This document shows positions 9,171 to 18,878 of a DNA stretch of 64,000 nucleotides, one piece after another. How positions within the stretch are numbered: the first letter of the stretch is position 1; each line of letters starts with the position of its first letter. Under the pieces are notes generated by a model, which searched no databases, was not told the origin of the DNA, and saw nothing but the letters and a program-made list of their open reading frames with translations. A program made the position numbers and the translations under genes. Source of the stretch: Hoylesella oralis ATCC 33269 (GTDB taxonomy: Bacteria > Bacteroidota > Bacteroidia > Bacteroidales > Bacteroidaceae); contig NZ_GL833119.1 in the NCBI RefSeq assembly GCF_000185145.2, positions 1,553,464 to 1,617,463 on the forward strand, written 5' to 3'.

Positions 9171-9285
9171 TTAACGAACTTCGCATAATGCGCGGCAAAT
9201 CGGAAAACATCAATCCTAATTCCTAATTTTTATTGCTCGTAACAACAAAAGGGCAACTTTTCTTTTTTTATCATCTAAATTTTAT

Positions 9286-9293
9286 TAAATTTG
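9286..9293 (+). promoter_or_regulatory. -7 promoter box of the nqr operon
   Basis: TAAATTTG matches TAnnTTTG and lies 70 bases before nqrA. The -33 position holds a T-rich tract without the G. Confidence 0.7.
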
Positions 9294-9363
9294 CATCACG
9301 TTTCGTAAAAAGCGTTGTAGGGGCTGTTTCGATAGAAGAAATTTCATTTTATATGTTTTAAAT

Positions 9364-10719
9364 ATGGCGAATGTTTTTAAGTTGCGCAAGGGCTTAGACA
9401 TTAATCTGAAAGGCAAGGCCAAAGAAGAAAAAGTAAATCTGGGGCTGAGCGATGAATACGCACTCGTGCCCGACGATTTCGCGGGAATGATTCCGAAAGT
9501 GGCAGTGCGGGAAGGAGATGTCGTAAAAGTCGGAGATGCGCTGTTCGTGGATAAAAAATATCCGGAAATACGGTTTGCTTCTCCCGTAAGCGGCAGCGTC
9601 AGCGCCATCGTCAGAGGCGACAGGCGTAAAGTCTTGTATGTTAAGGTGAAGGCAGATGCACAACAGCAGTATGCAGATTTCGGGAAGAAAAAAGATGTCG
9701 GCTCGATGAACGGCGAAGATGTGAAGAACGCTTTGCTGGAAGCCGGATTGTTCGGCTACATCGACCAGTTGCCGTATGCCGTTTCTACCAATCCGCAGAC
9801 TGCTCCCAAAGCCATCTTTGTTTCTGCTTTGCGCGATAAACCGCTTGCCGGCGATTTCGAATTTGAGCTGAAAGGCAATGAACACGATTTCCAAACAGGG
9901 CTGACCGCTCTTTCAAAGATTGCCAAAACGTATTTGGGGATTGGAGTTCGGCAGAGCGCAGAGGCTCTTACTTCTGCAAGAAACGTTGAGATTAATGTAT
10001 TCGACGGACCGTGTCCGGCGGGCAATGTCGGTGTGCAGATAAATCATCTCTCGCCCGTTAATAAAGGCGAAGTGGTGTGGACAGTCGAGCCCACGGCCGT
10101 GATATTTTTCGGTCGCTTGCTGAATGAAGGCAGAGTGGATCTTAGAAGAGTTGTTGCCGTCGGTGGAAGCAAAATCGTTGAGCCAATTTATGTAGAAACA
10201 CTCGTTGGAACTCCTTTGTCGGCCATTCTTAAAGACAGACTGCACGCCGATGGGCATGTGAGAATTATCAATGGCAATCCTTTGACGGGTAAACGAGATA
10301 CGCTGGACGGATTTTTGGGAGCGCATACGTCTGAAATTATTGCCATGCCGGAGGGCGACGATGCAGATGAATTCTTGGGCTGGATACTTCCCCGCACCAA
10401 TCAGTTCTCTATGTCTCGCAGTTATTTCTCTTGGTTGCAAAAGAAAAGCAAGAAGTATGATTTGGACGCCCGTATAAAAGGCGGCGAGAGGCATATAATC
10501 ATGAGCGGAGAATACGATTCGGTTTTGCCGATGGATATTTACGGCGAATTCCTCATAAAAGCGATTATTGCCCAAGATATTGATAAGATGGAACAGCTCG
10601 GCATCTACGAAGTGGCTCCGGAAGATTTCGCATTGGCAGAATTCGTAGATTCTTCGAAACTTGAACTGCAGCGCATTGTGAGGGAAGGATTGAATATGTT
10701 ACGAAAAGAAAACGCATAG
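9364..10719 (+). CDS. nqrA: Na+-translocating NADH:quinone reductase subunit A
   Basis: Peripheral cytoplasmic subunit of Na+-NQR, the respiratory pump that oxidises NADH, reduces quinone and exports sodium. The 451-residue length is normal for the family. The N-terminal region carries the biotinyl-like fold pattern (VREGDVVKVGDALFVDKKYP). It begins the six-gene operon nqrABCDEF. The ATG at 9364 is the first in frame after the promoter. nqrB follows after 4 bases. Confidence 0.97.
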   Translation: MANVFKLRKGLDINLKGKAKEEKVNLGLSDEYALVPDDFAGMIPKVAVREGDVVKVGDALFVDKKYPEIRFASPVSGSVSAIVRGDRRKVLYVKVKADAQQQYADFGKKKDVGSMNGEDVKNALLEAGLFGYIDQLPYAVSTNPQTAPKAIFVSALRDKPLAGDFEFELKGNEHDFQTGLTALSKIAKTYLGIGVRQSAEALTSARNVEINVFDGPCPAGNVGVQINHLSPVNKGEVVWTVEPTAVIFFGRLLNEGRVDLRRVVAVGGSKIVEPIYVETLVGTPLSAILKDRLHADGHVRIINGNPLTGKRDTLDGFLGAHTSEIIAMPEGDDADEFLGWILPRTNQFSMSRSYFSWLQKKSKKYDLDARIKGGERHIIMSGEYDSVLPMDIYGEFLIKAIIAQDIDKMEQLGIYEVAPEDFALAEFVDSSKLELQRIVREGLNMLRKENA

Positions 10720-10723
10720 AGAA

Positions 10724-11887
10724 ATGAGCGCATTAAGGAAATATCTTGATCGAATTAAGCCTTCTTTCGGAAAAGAAGGCAAGCTGCATGCTTTTCGCAG
10801 CGTGTATGAAGGTTTTGAGTCTTTTCTGTATGTTCCGAACTCAACGGCAAAAAGCGGAACGAGTATTCACGATTCCATCGACTCGAAGCGTATCATGAGT
10901 ATTGTAGTAATTGCCCTGTTGCCGGCAATGCTGTTTGGTATGTACAACGTCGGATTTCAGAATTATAAGGCGGCAGGAACATTGGCCGCGGCAAGTTTCT
11001 TCGATGTCTTCGCTTACGGCTTTTTGGCTGTTCTTCCTAAAATTGTGCTGAGTTATATTGTCGGCTTGGGCATCGAATTCGCTTGGGCGCAATGGAAAGG
11101 AGAAGAAATTCAAGAGGGATACCTCGTTTCCGGAATACTAATTCCTCTGATTGTTCCGGTAACTTGTCCGTTATGGATGCTTGCTTTGGCAATTGCTTTC
11201 GCCGTTATTTTTTGTAAAGAAATATTTGGCGGTACGGGAATGAATATATTTAATGTCGCTATTGCGGCACGGGCTTTCCTGTTCTTTTCTTATCCTGCCA
11301 AGATGACGGGCGATACTATCTGGGTTGAAACGGATCGTATTTTCGGTTTGGGAAATACTCTTCCCGATGCATTTACCATGGCAACCCCTTTGGGAGAGAT
11401 TGGGCAAGGCGTGAATGTGCCTTATTCTATCAGCGATATGATCGTGGGCTTTATTCCCGGTTCTATCGGTGAGACAAGTGTCGTGGCGATAGCGATCGGA
11501 GCAGCAATATTGCTTTGGACAGGTATTGCAAGTTGGAAAACAATGAGTAGTGTCTTTGTCGGAGGCATTGTAACCGCCTTGTTATTCTCTTTATTGGGCA
11601 TGACACCCATTCCGTGGTATGAGCATGTCATTCTTGGCGGTTTCTGTTTCGGCGCCGTATTTATGGCAACAGATCCGGTAACCTCTGCCCGTACCGAGAC
11701 CGGAAAATATATCTACGGTTTTATTATCGGCTTAATGGCGATTGTCATTCGCGTAATGAATCCCGGTTTCCCCGAAGGTATGATGCTTGCCATTATATTT
11801 GCAAACATGTTTGCACCGCTTATTGATTATTGTGTTGTTCAAAATAATATCAATAAGAGAATGAAACGTTTAACCCTTAAAAAGTAA
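10724..11887 (+). CDS. nqrB: Na+-NQR subunit B
   Basis: Integral membrane subunit, 387 residues, with about ten hydrophobic segments. In the family it carries an FMN bound covalently to a threonine in an S/T-x-A-T motif; here this reads FTMATPLGE, around residue 215. It forms part of the sodium channel and quinone site. An N-terminal cytoplasmic tail of about 50 residues precedes the first membrane helix. nqrC starts 5 bases after its stop. Confidence 0.96.
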   Translation: MSALRKYLDRIKPSFGKEGKLHAFRSVYEGFESFLYVPNSTAKSGTSIHDSIDSKRIMSIVVIALLPAMLFGMYNVGFQNYKAAGTLAAASFFDVFAYGFLAVLPKIVLSYIVGLGIEFAWAQWKGEEIQEGYLVSGILIPLIVPVTCPLWMLALAIAFAVIFCKEIFGGTGMNIFNVAIAARAFLFFSYPAKMTGDTIWVETDRIFGLGNTLPDAFTMATPLGEIGQGVNVPYSISDMIVGFIPGSIGETSVVAIAIGAAILLWTGIASWKTMSSVFVGGIVTALLFSLLGMTPIPWYEHVILGGFCFGAVFMATDPVTSARTETGKYIYGFIIGLMAIVIRVMNPGFPEGMMLAIIFANMFAPLIDYCVVQNNINKRMKRLTLKK

Positions 11888-11892
11888 ACGAA

Positions 11893-12618
11893 ATGGGCGA
11901 AGGAAAGAAGAAAGGATTGAATACCAATTCAAATTCTTATACAATCATATATTCTGCATTTGTTGTCATCGTTGTTGCTTTTTTGCTTGCTTTTGTTTTT
12001 CAGGCATTGAAGCCCGCTCAAGATGCCAACGTGGCGTTGGATAAGAAAAAACAAATATTATATTCTCTCAATATCCGTAATTTAAGTGACGAAGCTGCTG
12101 CTGCAAAATATAAAGAAGTGGTTGTTGCAGATGAAGTGATTGATGCGCAAGACAAAGTGCTTAGCGCGGGTTCGCAGGGAGGAGAGAATGCCGGTTTTAA
12201 ACTGAACAGTGCCGATTTTAAGGCAGGTAAACTTGCTCTTTACATCTGTAAGGTCGATGGTAAAACGAAATATGTCATACCTGTCTATGGCATGGGGTTA
12301 TGGGGAGCTATCAGCGGATATATAGCTATCAACGATGATAAGTCGACCGTGTTCGGTGCTTATTTCAATCATGAAAGTGAAACAGCCGGATTGGGCGCAG
12401 AGATTAAAGACAATCAGAAGTGGCAGGAGAAATTCCAAGGAAAGAAATTGTTTCTCAACGATAAGTCTTCATCGATAGCTCTTTCAGTGAATAAGAAAGT
12501 TTCCGATCCCAAGACACAGGTCGATGCCATTACGGGTGCAACCCTTACTTCGAATGGAGTAACAGAAATGCTACACGATTGTATTGGGCAATATACTAAA
12601 TTCTTAAAAGATAAATAA
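11893..12618 (+). CDS. nqrC: Na+-NQR subunit C
   Basis: 241 residues with one N-terminal transmembrane helix (about residues 16-36) and a periplasmic domain. The second covalent FMN site is visible as ITGATLTSNG near the C-terminus, where the threonine is flavinylated by ApbE in the family. No apbE gene lies in this window. The gene is packed between nqrB (5 bases) and nqrD (2 bases). Confidence 0.96.
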   Translation: MGEGKKKGLNTNSNSYTIIYSAFVVIVVAFLLAFVFQALKPAQDANVALDKKKQILYSLNIRNLSDEAAAAKYKEVVVADEVIDAQDKVLSAGSQGGENAGFKLNSADFKAGKLALYICKVDGKTKYVIPVYGMGLWGAISGYIAINDDKSTVFGAYFNHESETAGLGAEIKDNQKWQEKFQGKKLFLNDKSSSIALSVNKKVSDPKTQVDAITGATLTSNGVTEMLHDCIGQYTKFLKDK

Positions 12619-12620
12619 TC

Positions 12621-13244
12621 ATGGCTTTATTATCAAAACAAAATAGAGAGGCGTTTACCAATCCTCTTAATTTGGATAATCCTATCATGGTACAGGTTCT
12701 TGGAATTTGTTCCGCATTGGCGGTGACAGCCCATTTGAAGCCTGCTATTGTCATGGGGCTGGCTGTAACCATTATTACTGCATTCTCGAATGTCATCATA
12801 TCATCGATACGCAAAACCATTCCGGTCAGAATTCGTATTATTGTTCAATTAGTCGTTGTTGCGGCGTTGGTAACAATTGTAAGTCAGGTATTGAAAGCTG
12901 TTGCCTATGATGTCAGCGTGCAATTGTCTGTTTACGTAGGTCTAATAATAACCAACTGCATTCTGATGGGGCGCCTTGAAGCTTTTGCCATGATGAACAA
13001 ACCGTGGCCGAGTTTCTTGGATGGTATCGGCAACGGTCTCGGCTATGCGATGATTTTGGTTATCGTAGGAGCGCTTCGCGAATTCTTCGGATTCGGTTCT
13101 TTGCTCGGTTTCCAAATCGTCCCGAAGAGTTTCTACGACATGGGTTACATGAACAACGGTATGATGACCATGCCGGCAATGGCATTGATATTACTGGGAT
13201 GCGTGATATGGATTCACAGAGCATATTTTTATAAGGAGAAATGA
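12621..13244 (+). CDS. nqrD: Na+-NQR subunit D
   Basis: 207-residue membrane subunit with six hydrophobic segments, paralogous to NqrE. With NqrE it forms the membrane core around the iron-sulphur centre of the pump. The stop codon overlaps the nqrE start by 4 bases, which suggests translational coupling. Confidence 0.96.
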   Translation: MALLSKQNREAFTNPLNLDNPIMVQVLGICSALAVTAHLKPAIVMGLAVTIITAFSNVIISSIRKTIPVRIRIIVQLVVVAALVTIVSQVLKAVAYDVSVQLSVYVGLIITNCILMGRLEAFAMMNKPWPSFLDGIGNGLGYAMILVIVGALREFFGFGSLLGFQIVPKSFYDMGYMNNGMMTMPAMALILLGCVIWIHRAYFYKEK

Positions 13245-13873
13245 TGATGGAACATATTATAAGTTTATTCTTCAGGTCGATCTTTATCGATAACATGATA
13301 TTTGCATTCTTCTTGGGAATGTGTTCTTTTCTGGCAGTCTCGAAAAATGTAAAGACATCTCTCGGATTGGGATTGGCAGTAACCTTTGTGCTTGTGGTAA
13401 CCTTGCCGGTAGACTATTTGTTGCAAACTAAAGTATTGGGGCCCGATTGCCTTGTCGAGGGTGTAGACCTTTCCTATTTGAGCTTTATCCTCTTCATAGC
13501 CGTCATAGCAGGTATTACGCAGTTGGTAGAAATGGTTGTAGAGAAATACAGTCCTTCGCTCTATTCCGCGCTGGGTATCTTTCTGCCTTTGATAGCCGTG
13601 AATTGTGCCATCATGGGAGCGTCGCTGTTTATGCAGCAGCGTATCAATCTCGATCCGGGTAATACGCAATATATCGGCAACGTATGGGATGCCATAGCCT
13701 ATGCTTTTGGCAGCGGTCTCGGCTGGACATTGGCAATTGTATCGATGGGAGCTATCAGAGAGAAACTACAATACAGCGATGTACCCAAACCGCTTCAAGG
13801 GTTAGGCATCACTTTTATTATAGTAGGATTGATGGCAATGGCCATGATGTGTTTTTCAGGCATTAAAATTTAA
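13241..13873 (+). CDS. nqrE: Na+-NQR subunit E
   Basis: 210-residue membrane subunit, the counterpart of NqrD, with the family segments [13 protein letters not shown] and [10 protein letters not shown] whose cysteines are expected to hold the intramembrane Fe-S centre. Three ATG codons in a row (13241, 13244, 13247) follow an AAGGAGAA ribosome-binding site, so the exact first methionine is open; the first gives a 4-base overlap with nqrD. Confidence 0.96.
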   Translation: MMMEHIISLFFRSIFIDNMIFAFFLGMCSFLAVSKNVKTSLGLGLAVTFVLVVTLPVDYLLQTKVLGPDCLVEGVDLSYLSFILFIAVIAGITQLVEMVVEKYSPSLYSALGIFLPLIAVNCAIMGASLFMQQRINLDPGNTQYIGNVWDAIAYAFGSGLGWTLAIVSMGAIREKLQYSDVPKPLQGLGITFIIVGLMAMAMMCFSGIKI

Positions 13874-13886
13874 GGGAGTTTTCCGT

Positions 13887-15155
13887 ATGGGACAATTTAT
13901 TATAGCAAGTATAGGAGTCTTTCTCATAACGATTCTTCTTCTGGTAATCCTTCTGCTTGTCGCAAAAAGATACCTTTCTCCGAGTGGCAATGTCGATATT
14001 ATAATTAATGGCGACAGAAAACTTACCGTAGGGCAGGGTAATTCTTTAATGTCTACTTTGACAGAAAACGGCATCTTTCTCTCATCGGCTTGTGGCGGTA
14101 AGGCCTCGTGCGGACAGTGTAAAGTGCAGGTGCTACAGGGCGGAGGAGAAATATTAGATTCGGAACGTCCACACTTCTCGCGCAAACAAATTAAGGATCA
14201 TTGGCGGCTCGGGTGCCAATGTAAGGTTAAAGGAAATCTTGAAATCAGGCTTCCTGAGAGCGTTCTTGGTGTGAAAGAGTGGGAGTGTACCGTTATTTCG
14301 AATAAAAATGTGTCGAGCTTTATCAAAGAGTTTATCGTTGCTCTTCCCCCGGGAGAGCACATGGATTTCATTCCCGGAAGCTATGCACAGATAAAGATTC
14401 CCGCATACGATTGTATCGATTATGACAAGGATTTTGACAAGAACGACATCGGTGAAGAGTATCTCCCTACTTGGCAGAAATTCAATATCTTTTCGTTGAA
14501 AGCTCATAATCCGGAAGAAACTGTCAGAGCCTATTCTATGGCCAACTATCCTGCAGAGGGCGATCGTATTACGCTTACCGTGCGTATTGCTACTACTCCG
14601 TTTAAACCGCGTCCGCAGATAGGTTTCCAAGATGTTCCTACCGGTATCGCTTCCAGTTATATCTTCTCTCGTAAACCGGGTGATAAAGTTGTGATGAGTG
14701 GCCCGTATGGCGACTTTCATCCTATCTTCAACTCAAAGAAAGAGATGATATGGGTAGGCGGTGGAGCCGGCATGGCGCCGCTACGTTCACAAATTATGCA
14801 CATGCTTAAGACGCTTCATACCCGCGACCGTAAAATGCATTATTTTTACGGAGCGCGTAGTTTAAGCGAGGCATTCTTCCTCGATGACTTTCATGCTCTT
14901 GAGAAAGAATATCCCAATTTCCATTTCCATCTGGCGCTCGACCGTCCAGATCCTAAGGCTGATGAGGCCGGAGTGCCCTACACGGCAGGCTTTGTGCATC
15001 AGGTAATGTATAACACTTACTTGAAAGATCATGATGCACCGGAGGATATAGAATACTACATGTGTGGGCCGGGCCCCATGAGCAAGGCCGTACAAGATAT
15101 GCTCTACAGCATCGGCGTAGACTCGGAATCAATTATGTTCGATAATTTCGGATAG
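13887..15155 (+). CDS. nqrF: Na+-NQR subunit F, NADH-oxidising diaphorase
   Basis: 422 residues: an N-terminal transmembrane helix, then a 2Fe-2S ferredoxin domain (SACGGKASCGQCKV, with a later Cys in LGCQCK), an FAD domain with RAYSMANYP, and a C-terminal NADH-binding domain (VGGGAGMAPLRS, then YMCGPGPMSKAV). It takes electrons from NADH and passes them into the pump. It is the last gene of the operon; a strong terminator follows 16 bases downstream. Confidence 0.97.
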   Translation: MGQFIIASIGVFLITILLLVILLLVAKRYLSPSGNVDIIINGDRKLTVGQGNSLMSTLTENGIFLSSACGGKASCGQCKVQVLQGGGEILDSERPHFSRKQIKDHWRLGCQCKVKGNLEIRLPESVLGVKEWECTVISNKNVSSFIKEFIVALPPGEHMDFIPGSYAQIKIPAYDCIDYDKDFDKNDIGEEYLPTWQKFNIFSLKAHNPEETVRAYSMANYPAEGDRITLTVRIATTPFKPRPQIGFQDVPTGIASSYIFSRKPGDKVVMSGPYGDFHPIFNSKKEMIWVGGGAGMAPLRSQIMHMLKTLHTRDRKMHYFYGARSLSEAFFLDDFHALEKEYPNFHFHLALDRPDPKADEAGVPYTAGFVHQVMYNTYLKDHDAPEDIEYYMCGPGPMSKAVQDMLYSIGVDSESIMFDNFG

Positions 15156-15171
15156 AATAAATATACATGTC

Positions 15172-15211
15172 ATAAAATAAGGGGCCGATATAAGTCGGCC
15201 CCCTATTTTAT
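15172..15211. terminator. Terminator of the nqr operon
   Basis: An 8-bp GC stem (GGGGCCGA/TCGGCCCC, loop TATAAG) is extended, after one mismatch, by ATAAAATA/TATTTTAT. The flanking A- and T-tracts could stop transcription from either side. Confidence 0.9.
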
Positions 15212-15376
15212 ATTTGTTTGGAACGAAATGGCTGTTATAATTGCTTATCCATGCCATCTGTTGTGAATGTTTCAATGTTATATCACCGATAGATGTGCTC
15301 TGTAACGGGAGCAGATGTGCGCTTTGTCAGACGCATTTATTTGATATTTTTGTCTTTACTGCAGAATTTTGCAGTG

Positions 15377-15823
15377 CTATTCCTTTAGCAAATTATCGAG
15401 AAAAGAGTCAAGATCGCTGTCTAAATCCTCCATCAGTTCTTGTCCAACGATAATCGTATCATCGTCGGCAAGATACAATTCGGCCACATGTTCCTTATCA
15501 TCGTTTTCAAGAACGAAGCTGTAAGGCTTCATAATGCCCAAGTTATCTATCACGTCGTGCATGTTTTTCAGAACCGAGCGCAGTGTAGAGGTCACGTTTT
15601 CATAGAAGAGTTCCTCTTTGTTGTCTATCCATTGCTCTACGACACAGCGGGTAATTTCGTTGTCATCATCATCGTAAACCAGTAATTCTCCACTATCTTG
15701 CGATACAAGCAAGTGGATGTCTGTCAACGTCGATGTATCTTCATCGCAAGGAAACTTTTGGGCTATTTTCTTTATAGTCCTCTCTAATTGTTGGATAGTT
15801 TGCTCTGTAGCTTTCATTGTCAT
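15377..15823 (-). CDS. Acidic protein of unknown function
   Basis: 148 residues, not recognised. It is strongly acidic, with clusters such as VYDDDDNE and a C-terminus rich in Asp, Leu and Glu (MEDLDSDLDSFLDNLLKE). The N-terminal 25 residues form a probable helix (TIQQLERTIKKIAQKF). No signal peptide or membrane segment, so probably cytoplasmic. Two in-frame ATGs (15823 and 15817) lie close together; either suits the promoter at 15841. It is not part of an operon. Confidence 0.8.
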   Translation of the reverse strand: MTMKATEQTIQQLERTIKKIAQKFPCDEDTSTLTDIHLLVSQDSGELLVYDDDDNEITRCVVEQWIDNKEELFYENVTSTLRSVLKNMHDVIDNLGIMKPYSFVLENDDKEHVAELYLADDDTIIVGQELMEDLDSDLDSFLDNLLKE

Positions 15824-15840
15824 TCCTTTTATTTATGCTG

Positions 15841-15871
15841 CAAACTTACGAAAAATCGTTGTAACACACAA
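15841..15871 (-). promoter_or_regulatory. Promoter of the acidic protein gene
   Basis: On the minus strand TTG (15869-15871) is followed after 20 bases by TAAGTTTG (15841-15848), which fits the Bacteroidota pattern. The box lies 17 bases before the start codon. Confidence 0.75.
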
Positions 15872-15994
15872 TTTATTTTTGGAAAATGGTATGAATAACC
15901 GGTTGTTTACGAGGGTATATGAGGAATGGTAAGCAATGCCGAAACTCATTTGTTGTAGTTTCAGCATCTCTTATTGCCTTTTCTTGGATTTTTC

Positions 15995-16255
15995 CTATAA
16001 GGCTGTAAATGCAGCGAAAAAACCGAACAGTACGCCCGGGGCATTGGCAAGAGCAAGCGGCAAGTCGCGTTTTTCCTTGAATAATCCGTAGCATACCCAC
16101 AATGTACAGTTGATGCCGGCCATCAAAGGCTGTATGAACGGTCCCTTATGTCCTTGGAGATTTAGTGAGATTTGGGGGAAATAAAATATATACATCATAA
16201 CGGATGTTGCCATGCCCAGCCATCCTAATTTTTCAAAAAACTTACTTCTGTCCAT
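15995..16255 (-). CDS. SemiSWEET-type sugar transporter
   Basis: 86-residue membrane protein with three hydrophobic helices. The PQ-loop signature lies in the first (FYFPQISLNLQG), and conserved Asn and Trp follow (GINCTLWVCYGLFKE). SemiSWEETs dimerise and carry sugars by facilitated diffusion across the inner membrane. A longer open frame begins at a TTG (16294) that lies inside the -7 promoter box, so the ATG at 16255 is the real start. Confidence 0.9.
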   Translation of the reverse strand: MDRSKFFEKLGWLGMATSVMMYIFYFPQISLNLQGHKGPFIQPLMAGINCTLWVCYGLFKEKRDLPLALANAPGVLFGFFAAFTAL

Positions 16256-16291
16256 AAAATCGATATTGCTTTTGGTTTTGGTTATAGCTTG

Positions 16292-16299
16292 CAAAGATA
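16292..16299 (-). promoter_or_regulatory. -7 promoter box of the SemiSWEET gene
   Basis: TATCTTTG on the minus strand matches TAnnTTTG. It lies 36 bases before the ATG at 16255 and rules out the upstream TTG as start. Confidence 0.7.
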
Positions 16300-16385
16300 A
16301 CGGAAAAATGCAAAAACATATTCATCTCTCGTGTTTTTTGTGAGAAAATCCCTCGTAAGAGCATGTTTTTTACAAACATTATCAT

Positions 16386-16393
16386 TAAATTTG
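16386..16393 (+). promoter_or_regulatory. -7 promoter box of galE
   Basis: TAAATTTG matches TAnnTTTG; the leader would be about 73 bases. No -33 TTTG at the standard spacing. Confidence 0.65.
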
Positions 16394-16470
16394 CACTTGT
16401 TAGCCGGCGGCAACCCTTATGTCAGTCTGCTTTCGGAACAGTAAAACGATAATTTAAAACATAAACGAAA

Positions 16471-17508
16471 ATGAAACAGACAATTCTTGTTACGGGCGGA
16501 ACCGGTTTTATCGGTTCCCATACAACTGTGGAACTGCAGCAGGCAGGCTATAAGGTTGTGATTGCAGACAATCTTTCCAACTCTAAAATAGAGGTGCTCG
16601 ACGGTATCGAAAAGATAACTGGAGTGCGTCCGGCATTTGAGAATATCGATTTAGAAGATTACAATGCGACGAAGAACTTGTTTGAGAAATATCCCGATAT
16701 TAGGGGGATTATACACTTTGCAGCAAGCAAAGCTGTGGGCGAGAGTGTAGAGAAACCGCTGCTTTACTACCGCAACAACATTACATCGCTGCTCAATTTG
16801 CTGGAACTGATGCCGCTGCATCATGTGAAAGGCATTATCTTCTCTTCTTCTTGTACGGTCTACGGCCAGCCTTCCAAGGAACACCTGCCCGTAACGGAGA
16901 GCGCACCTATCCAGACTGCACTATCGCCTTACGGCAATACCAAGCAGATTAATGAGGAGATTATCCGCGATTATATTCACAGCGGAGCACCCGTCAAGAG
17001 CATTATCCTACGCTATTTCAACCCGATAGGTGCCCATCCTTCGGCTCTTATAGGCGAGCTGCCCAACGGCACACCCAATAACCTGATACCTTATGTTACG
17101 CAAACTGCAATGGGTATTCGCAAGCAGTTGACTATCTTCGGCAATGATTATAACACACCCGACGGCACATGTATTCGCGATTATATTTATGTGGTAGACC
17201 TTGCAAAGGCACATGTTGCAGCCATGACACGCGTACTCGATCAGGAAACGGAGCTGCTGGAATACTTCAACATCGGCACCGGAAAGGGCGAATCTACGCT
17301 CGAAATCGTCGAGACTTTCGAGAAAGTAACGGGGGTAAAACTAAACTGGAAGTACGGTCCGCGGCGCGAAGGCGACATCGAAAAGGTATGGGGCAATGTA
17401 GACAAGGCCAACAAAGTATTGGGCTGGAAAGCCGATACGCCATTAGAAGAAGTGTTGGCTTCGGCATGGAAATGGCAGCAGAAACTCCGCGAAGACGGCG
17501 TGATGTAA
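16471..17508 (+). CDS. galE: UDP-glucose 4-epimerase
   Basis: 345-residue NAD-dependent enzyme of the short-chain dehydrogenase type that interconverts UDP-glucose and UDP-galactose for sugar catabolism and surface glycans. It shows the Rossmann motif GGTGFIGSH (residues 8-16), the SSSCTVYG segment and the catalytic YGNTK lysine motif. Normal family length. Monocistronic. Confidence 0.96.
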   Translation: MKQTILVTGGTGFIGSHTTVELQQAGYKVVIADNLSNSKIEVLDGIEKITGVRPAFENIDLEDYNATKNLFEKYPDIRGIIHFAASKAVGESVEKPLLYYRNNITSLLNLLELMPLHHVKGIIFSSSCTVYGQPSKEHLPVTESAPIQTALSPYGNTKQINEEIIRDYIHSGAPVKSIILRYFNPIGAHPSALIGELPNGTPNNLIPYVTQTAMGIRKQLTIFGNDYNTPDGTCIRDYIYVVDLAKAHVAAMTRVLDQETELLEYFNIGTGKGESTLEIVETFEKVTGVKLNWKYGPRREGDIEKVWGNVDKANKVLGWKADTPLEEVLASAWKWQQKLREDGVM

Positions 17509-17607
17509 AGTAAAATGGCATATGCTGCACTCTATATTTTCTGTTAATAATCATTAACTAACAACTGAATATATGTCATATGCATATTAGGTGTGAATTA
17601 AAAACTG

Positions 17608-17615
17608 TACCTTTG
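17608..17615 (+). promoter_or_regulatory. -7 promoter box of rpsP
   Basis: TACCTTTG matches TAnnTTTG and lies 57 bases before the rpsP ATG. Confidence 0.7.
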
Positions 17616-17672
17616 CAGCCGCTGTTACGAGTTAATGGCATAAAATTCAAACCTAATTAAAAGTTTTAAGAA

Positions 17673-18281
17673 ATGGCAACAAAAATCAGATTGCAGCGTG
17701 GCGGTCGTAAAGGCTATGCCTTTTATAGCATCGTAATCGCTGACTCAAGAGCACCACGTGATGGTAAATTTACTGAAAAGATTGGTACTTATAACCCTAA
17801 TACCAACCCTGCTTCTGTAGATTTGAATTTCGATCGTGCCCTTTATTGGGTAGAAGTAGGTGCGCAACCTACAGATACCGTGCGTAATATCCTTAAGGGT
17901 GAGGGCGTTTATTTAATGAAACATCTTCGCGGAGGTGTGAAGAAAGGCGCTTTTGATGAGGCTGCTGCGCAGACTAAATTCGATGCTTGGAAAGAGACAA
18001 AGTTAAAAGGTATGCAAGCTGTTCGTGACAACGAGGCCAAGGCTAAGAAAGAAGCAATAGCTAAAGAACTGGAAGCTGAGAAGAAAATCAATGAGGCTGT
18101 AGCGAAGAAAGTTGCAGATAAGAAAGCCGCAGAGGCTGCCTCAAAGGCAGAAGCTGAGGCAGCAGAAGCAACAGAGGAGGACGCAAATGCAGAAACAGAA
18201 GTTACTGTTGCTGAAGAAACTGCTCCCGTTGCAGAGGAATCTACACCTGCTACAGAAGAAGCAGCTCCTGCAGAAGCATAA
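17673..18281 (+). CDS. rpsP: 30S ribosomal protein S16 with long C-terminal tail
   Basis: Residues 1 to about 80 are a normal S16 ([20 protein letters not shown]). A tail of about 120 residues follows: first a highly charged Lys/Glu/Ala helix (about 105-160), then an Ala/Glu/Thr-rich low-complexity end. Most bacterial S16 proteins are about 80-90 residues; extended forms are known in Bacteroidota. The tail probably projects from the subunit; its role is unknown. Unlike many genomes, no rimM or trmD lies nearby. Confidence 0.97.
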   Translation: MATKIRLQRGGRKGYAFYSIVIADSRAPRDGKFTEKIGTYNPNTNPASVDLNFDRALYWVEVGAQPTDTVRNILKGEGVYLMKHLRGGVKKGAFDEAAAQTKFDAWKETKLKGMQAVRDNEAKAKKEAIAKELEAEKKINEAVAKKVADKKAAEAASKAEAEAAEATEEDANAETEVTVAEETAPVAEESTPATEEAAPAEA

Positions 18282-18302
18282 GATTTTTCGCTTGAATATG
18301 AT

Positions 18303-18340
18303 AAAGGGTACCGATCTCTATAAGGTCTGTACCCTTTTCT
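18303..18340 (+). terminator. Terminator of rpsP
   Basis: The stem AAAGGGTAC/GTACCCTTT is followed by TCTTTTT, 21 bases past the stop codon. Confidence 0.85.
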
Positions 18341-18528
18341 TTTTATCTGTTTTTATTACCGAATGCGGCGTTAAGCCGTTCTTGTGTGCATTTTAATCAG
18401 GTTTTGTAGAGCAGTAAGGATATGTAACAATCTCTCCTTATGCATACTGTGAATAAGCGTATGGATGGCCGATGAAAGATTAGCAGCAAGAAACAATCAA
18501 AACTAAAGGTGAGGACAAGAGAAATTTT

Positions 18529-18625
18529 ACTATAAAATAAAAAGCGATGGCCTTCACAGGCAACCGCTTCAAATCTTCAATAGGTATTAGTTCTTTTAAG
18601 GTAAAAAGATTGTTTTCAGGATAAC
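18529..18625 (-). ncRNA. Candidate small RNA between rpsP and clpC
   Basis: A perfect Bacteroidota promoter (18631-18661) and an intrinsic terminator (18542-18569) on the minus strand frame a transcript of about 95 bases. No ATG-started frame fits between them, although an open frame without a good start runs through. I do not recognise the sequence as tmRNA, SRP RNA, RNase P RNA or a known riboswitch. The rest of the 18282-19043 gap holds only the rpsP and clpC terminators; 18341-18528 and 18662-18878 show nothing. Confidence 0.5.
18542..18569 (-). terminator. Terminator of the candidate small RNA
   Basis: A 12-bp stem with one mismatch and one G-T pair (18542-18553 with 18558-18569) and a 4-base loop. 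On the minus strand TTTATTTTATAG follows. Confidence 0.75.
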
Positions 18626-18630
18626 GTATG

Positions 18631-18661
18631 CAAAGATAGGGTATTTTTTTTAACCGCCAAA
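18631..18661 (-). promoter_or_regulatory. Consensus promoter of the candidate small RNA
   Basis: On the minus strand TTTG (18658-18661), exactly 19 bases, then TATCTTTG (18631-18638). This is one of the best matches to the Bacteroidota promoter consensus in the window. Confidence 0.8.
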
Positions 18662-18878
18662 CTTTTTTCTTATTTTTTTTAATAAAAATAAATGTGTGCC
18701 CGCACAATATCAAGTATGCCCCTAAAATGCGTTGGAAACCCTTAAAATATGAGATTTCTAATGCTTTCAGAATAAAGGTTTGTCTTAAATTTATCGGTCT
18801 ATGTCCGGCTTTGGTTTGTATTACATTCTTCTTTAAATTATTATTCGTATTCGCAAGGAATATGTCTCTTTTAAAACA

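Noticed and set aside
18480..18713. 77-codon minus-strand frame between rpsP and clpC
   Set aside because: Its start lies upstream of a consensus promoter and it reads through a terminator hairpin; a small RNA explains the signals better.
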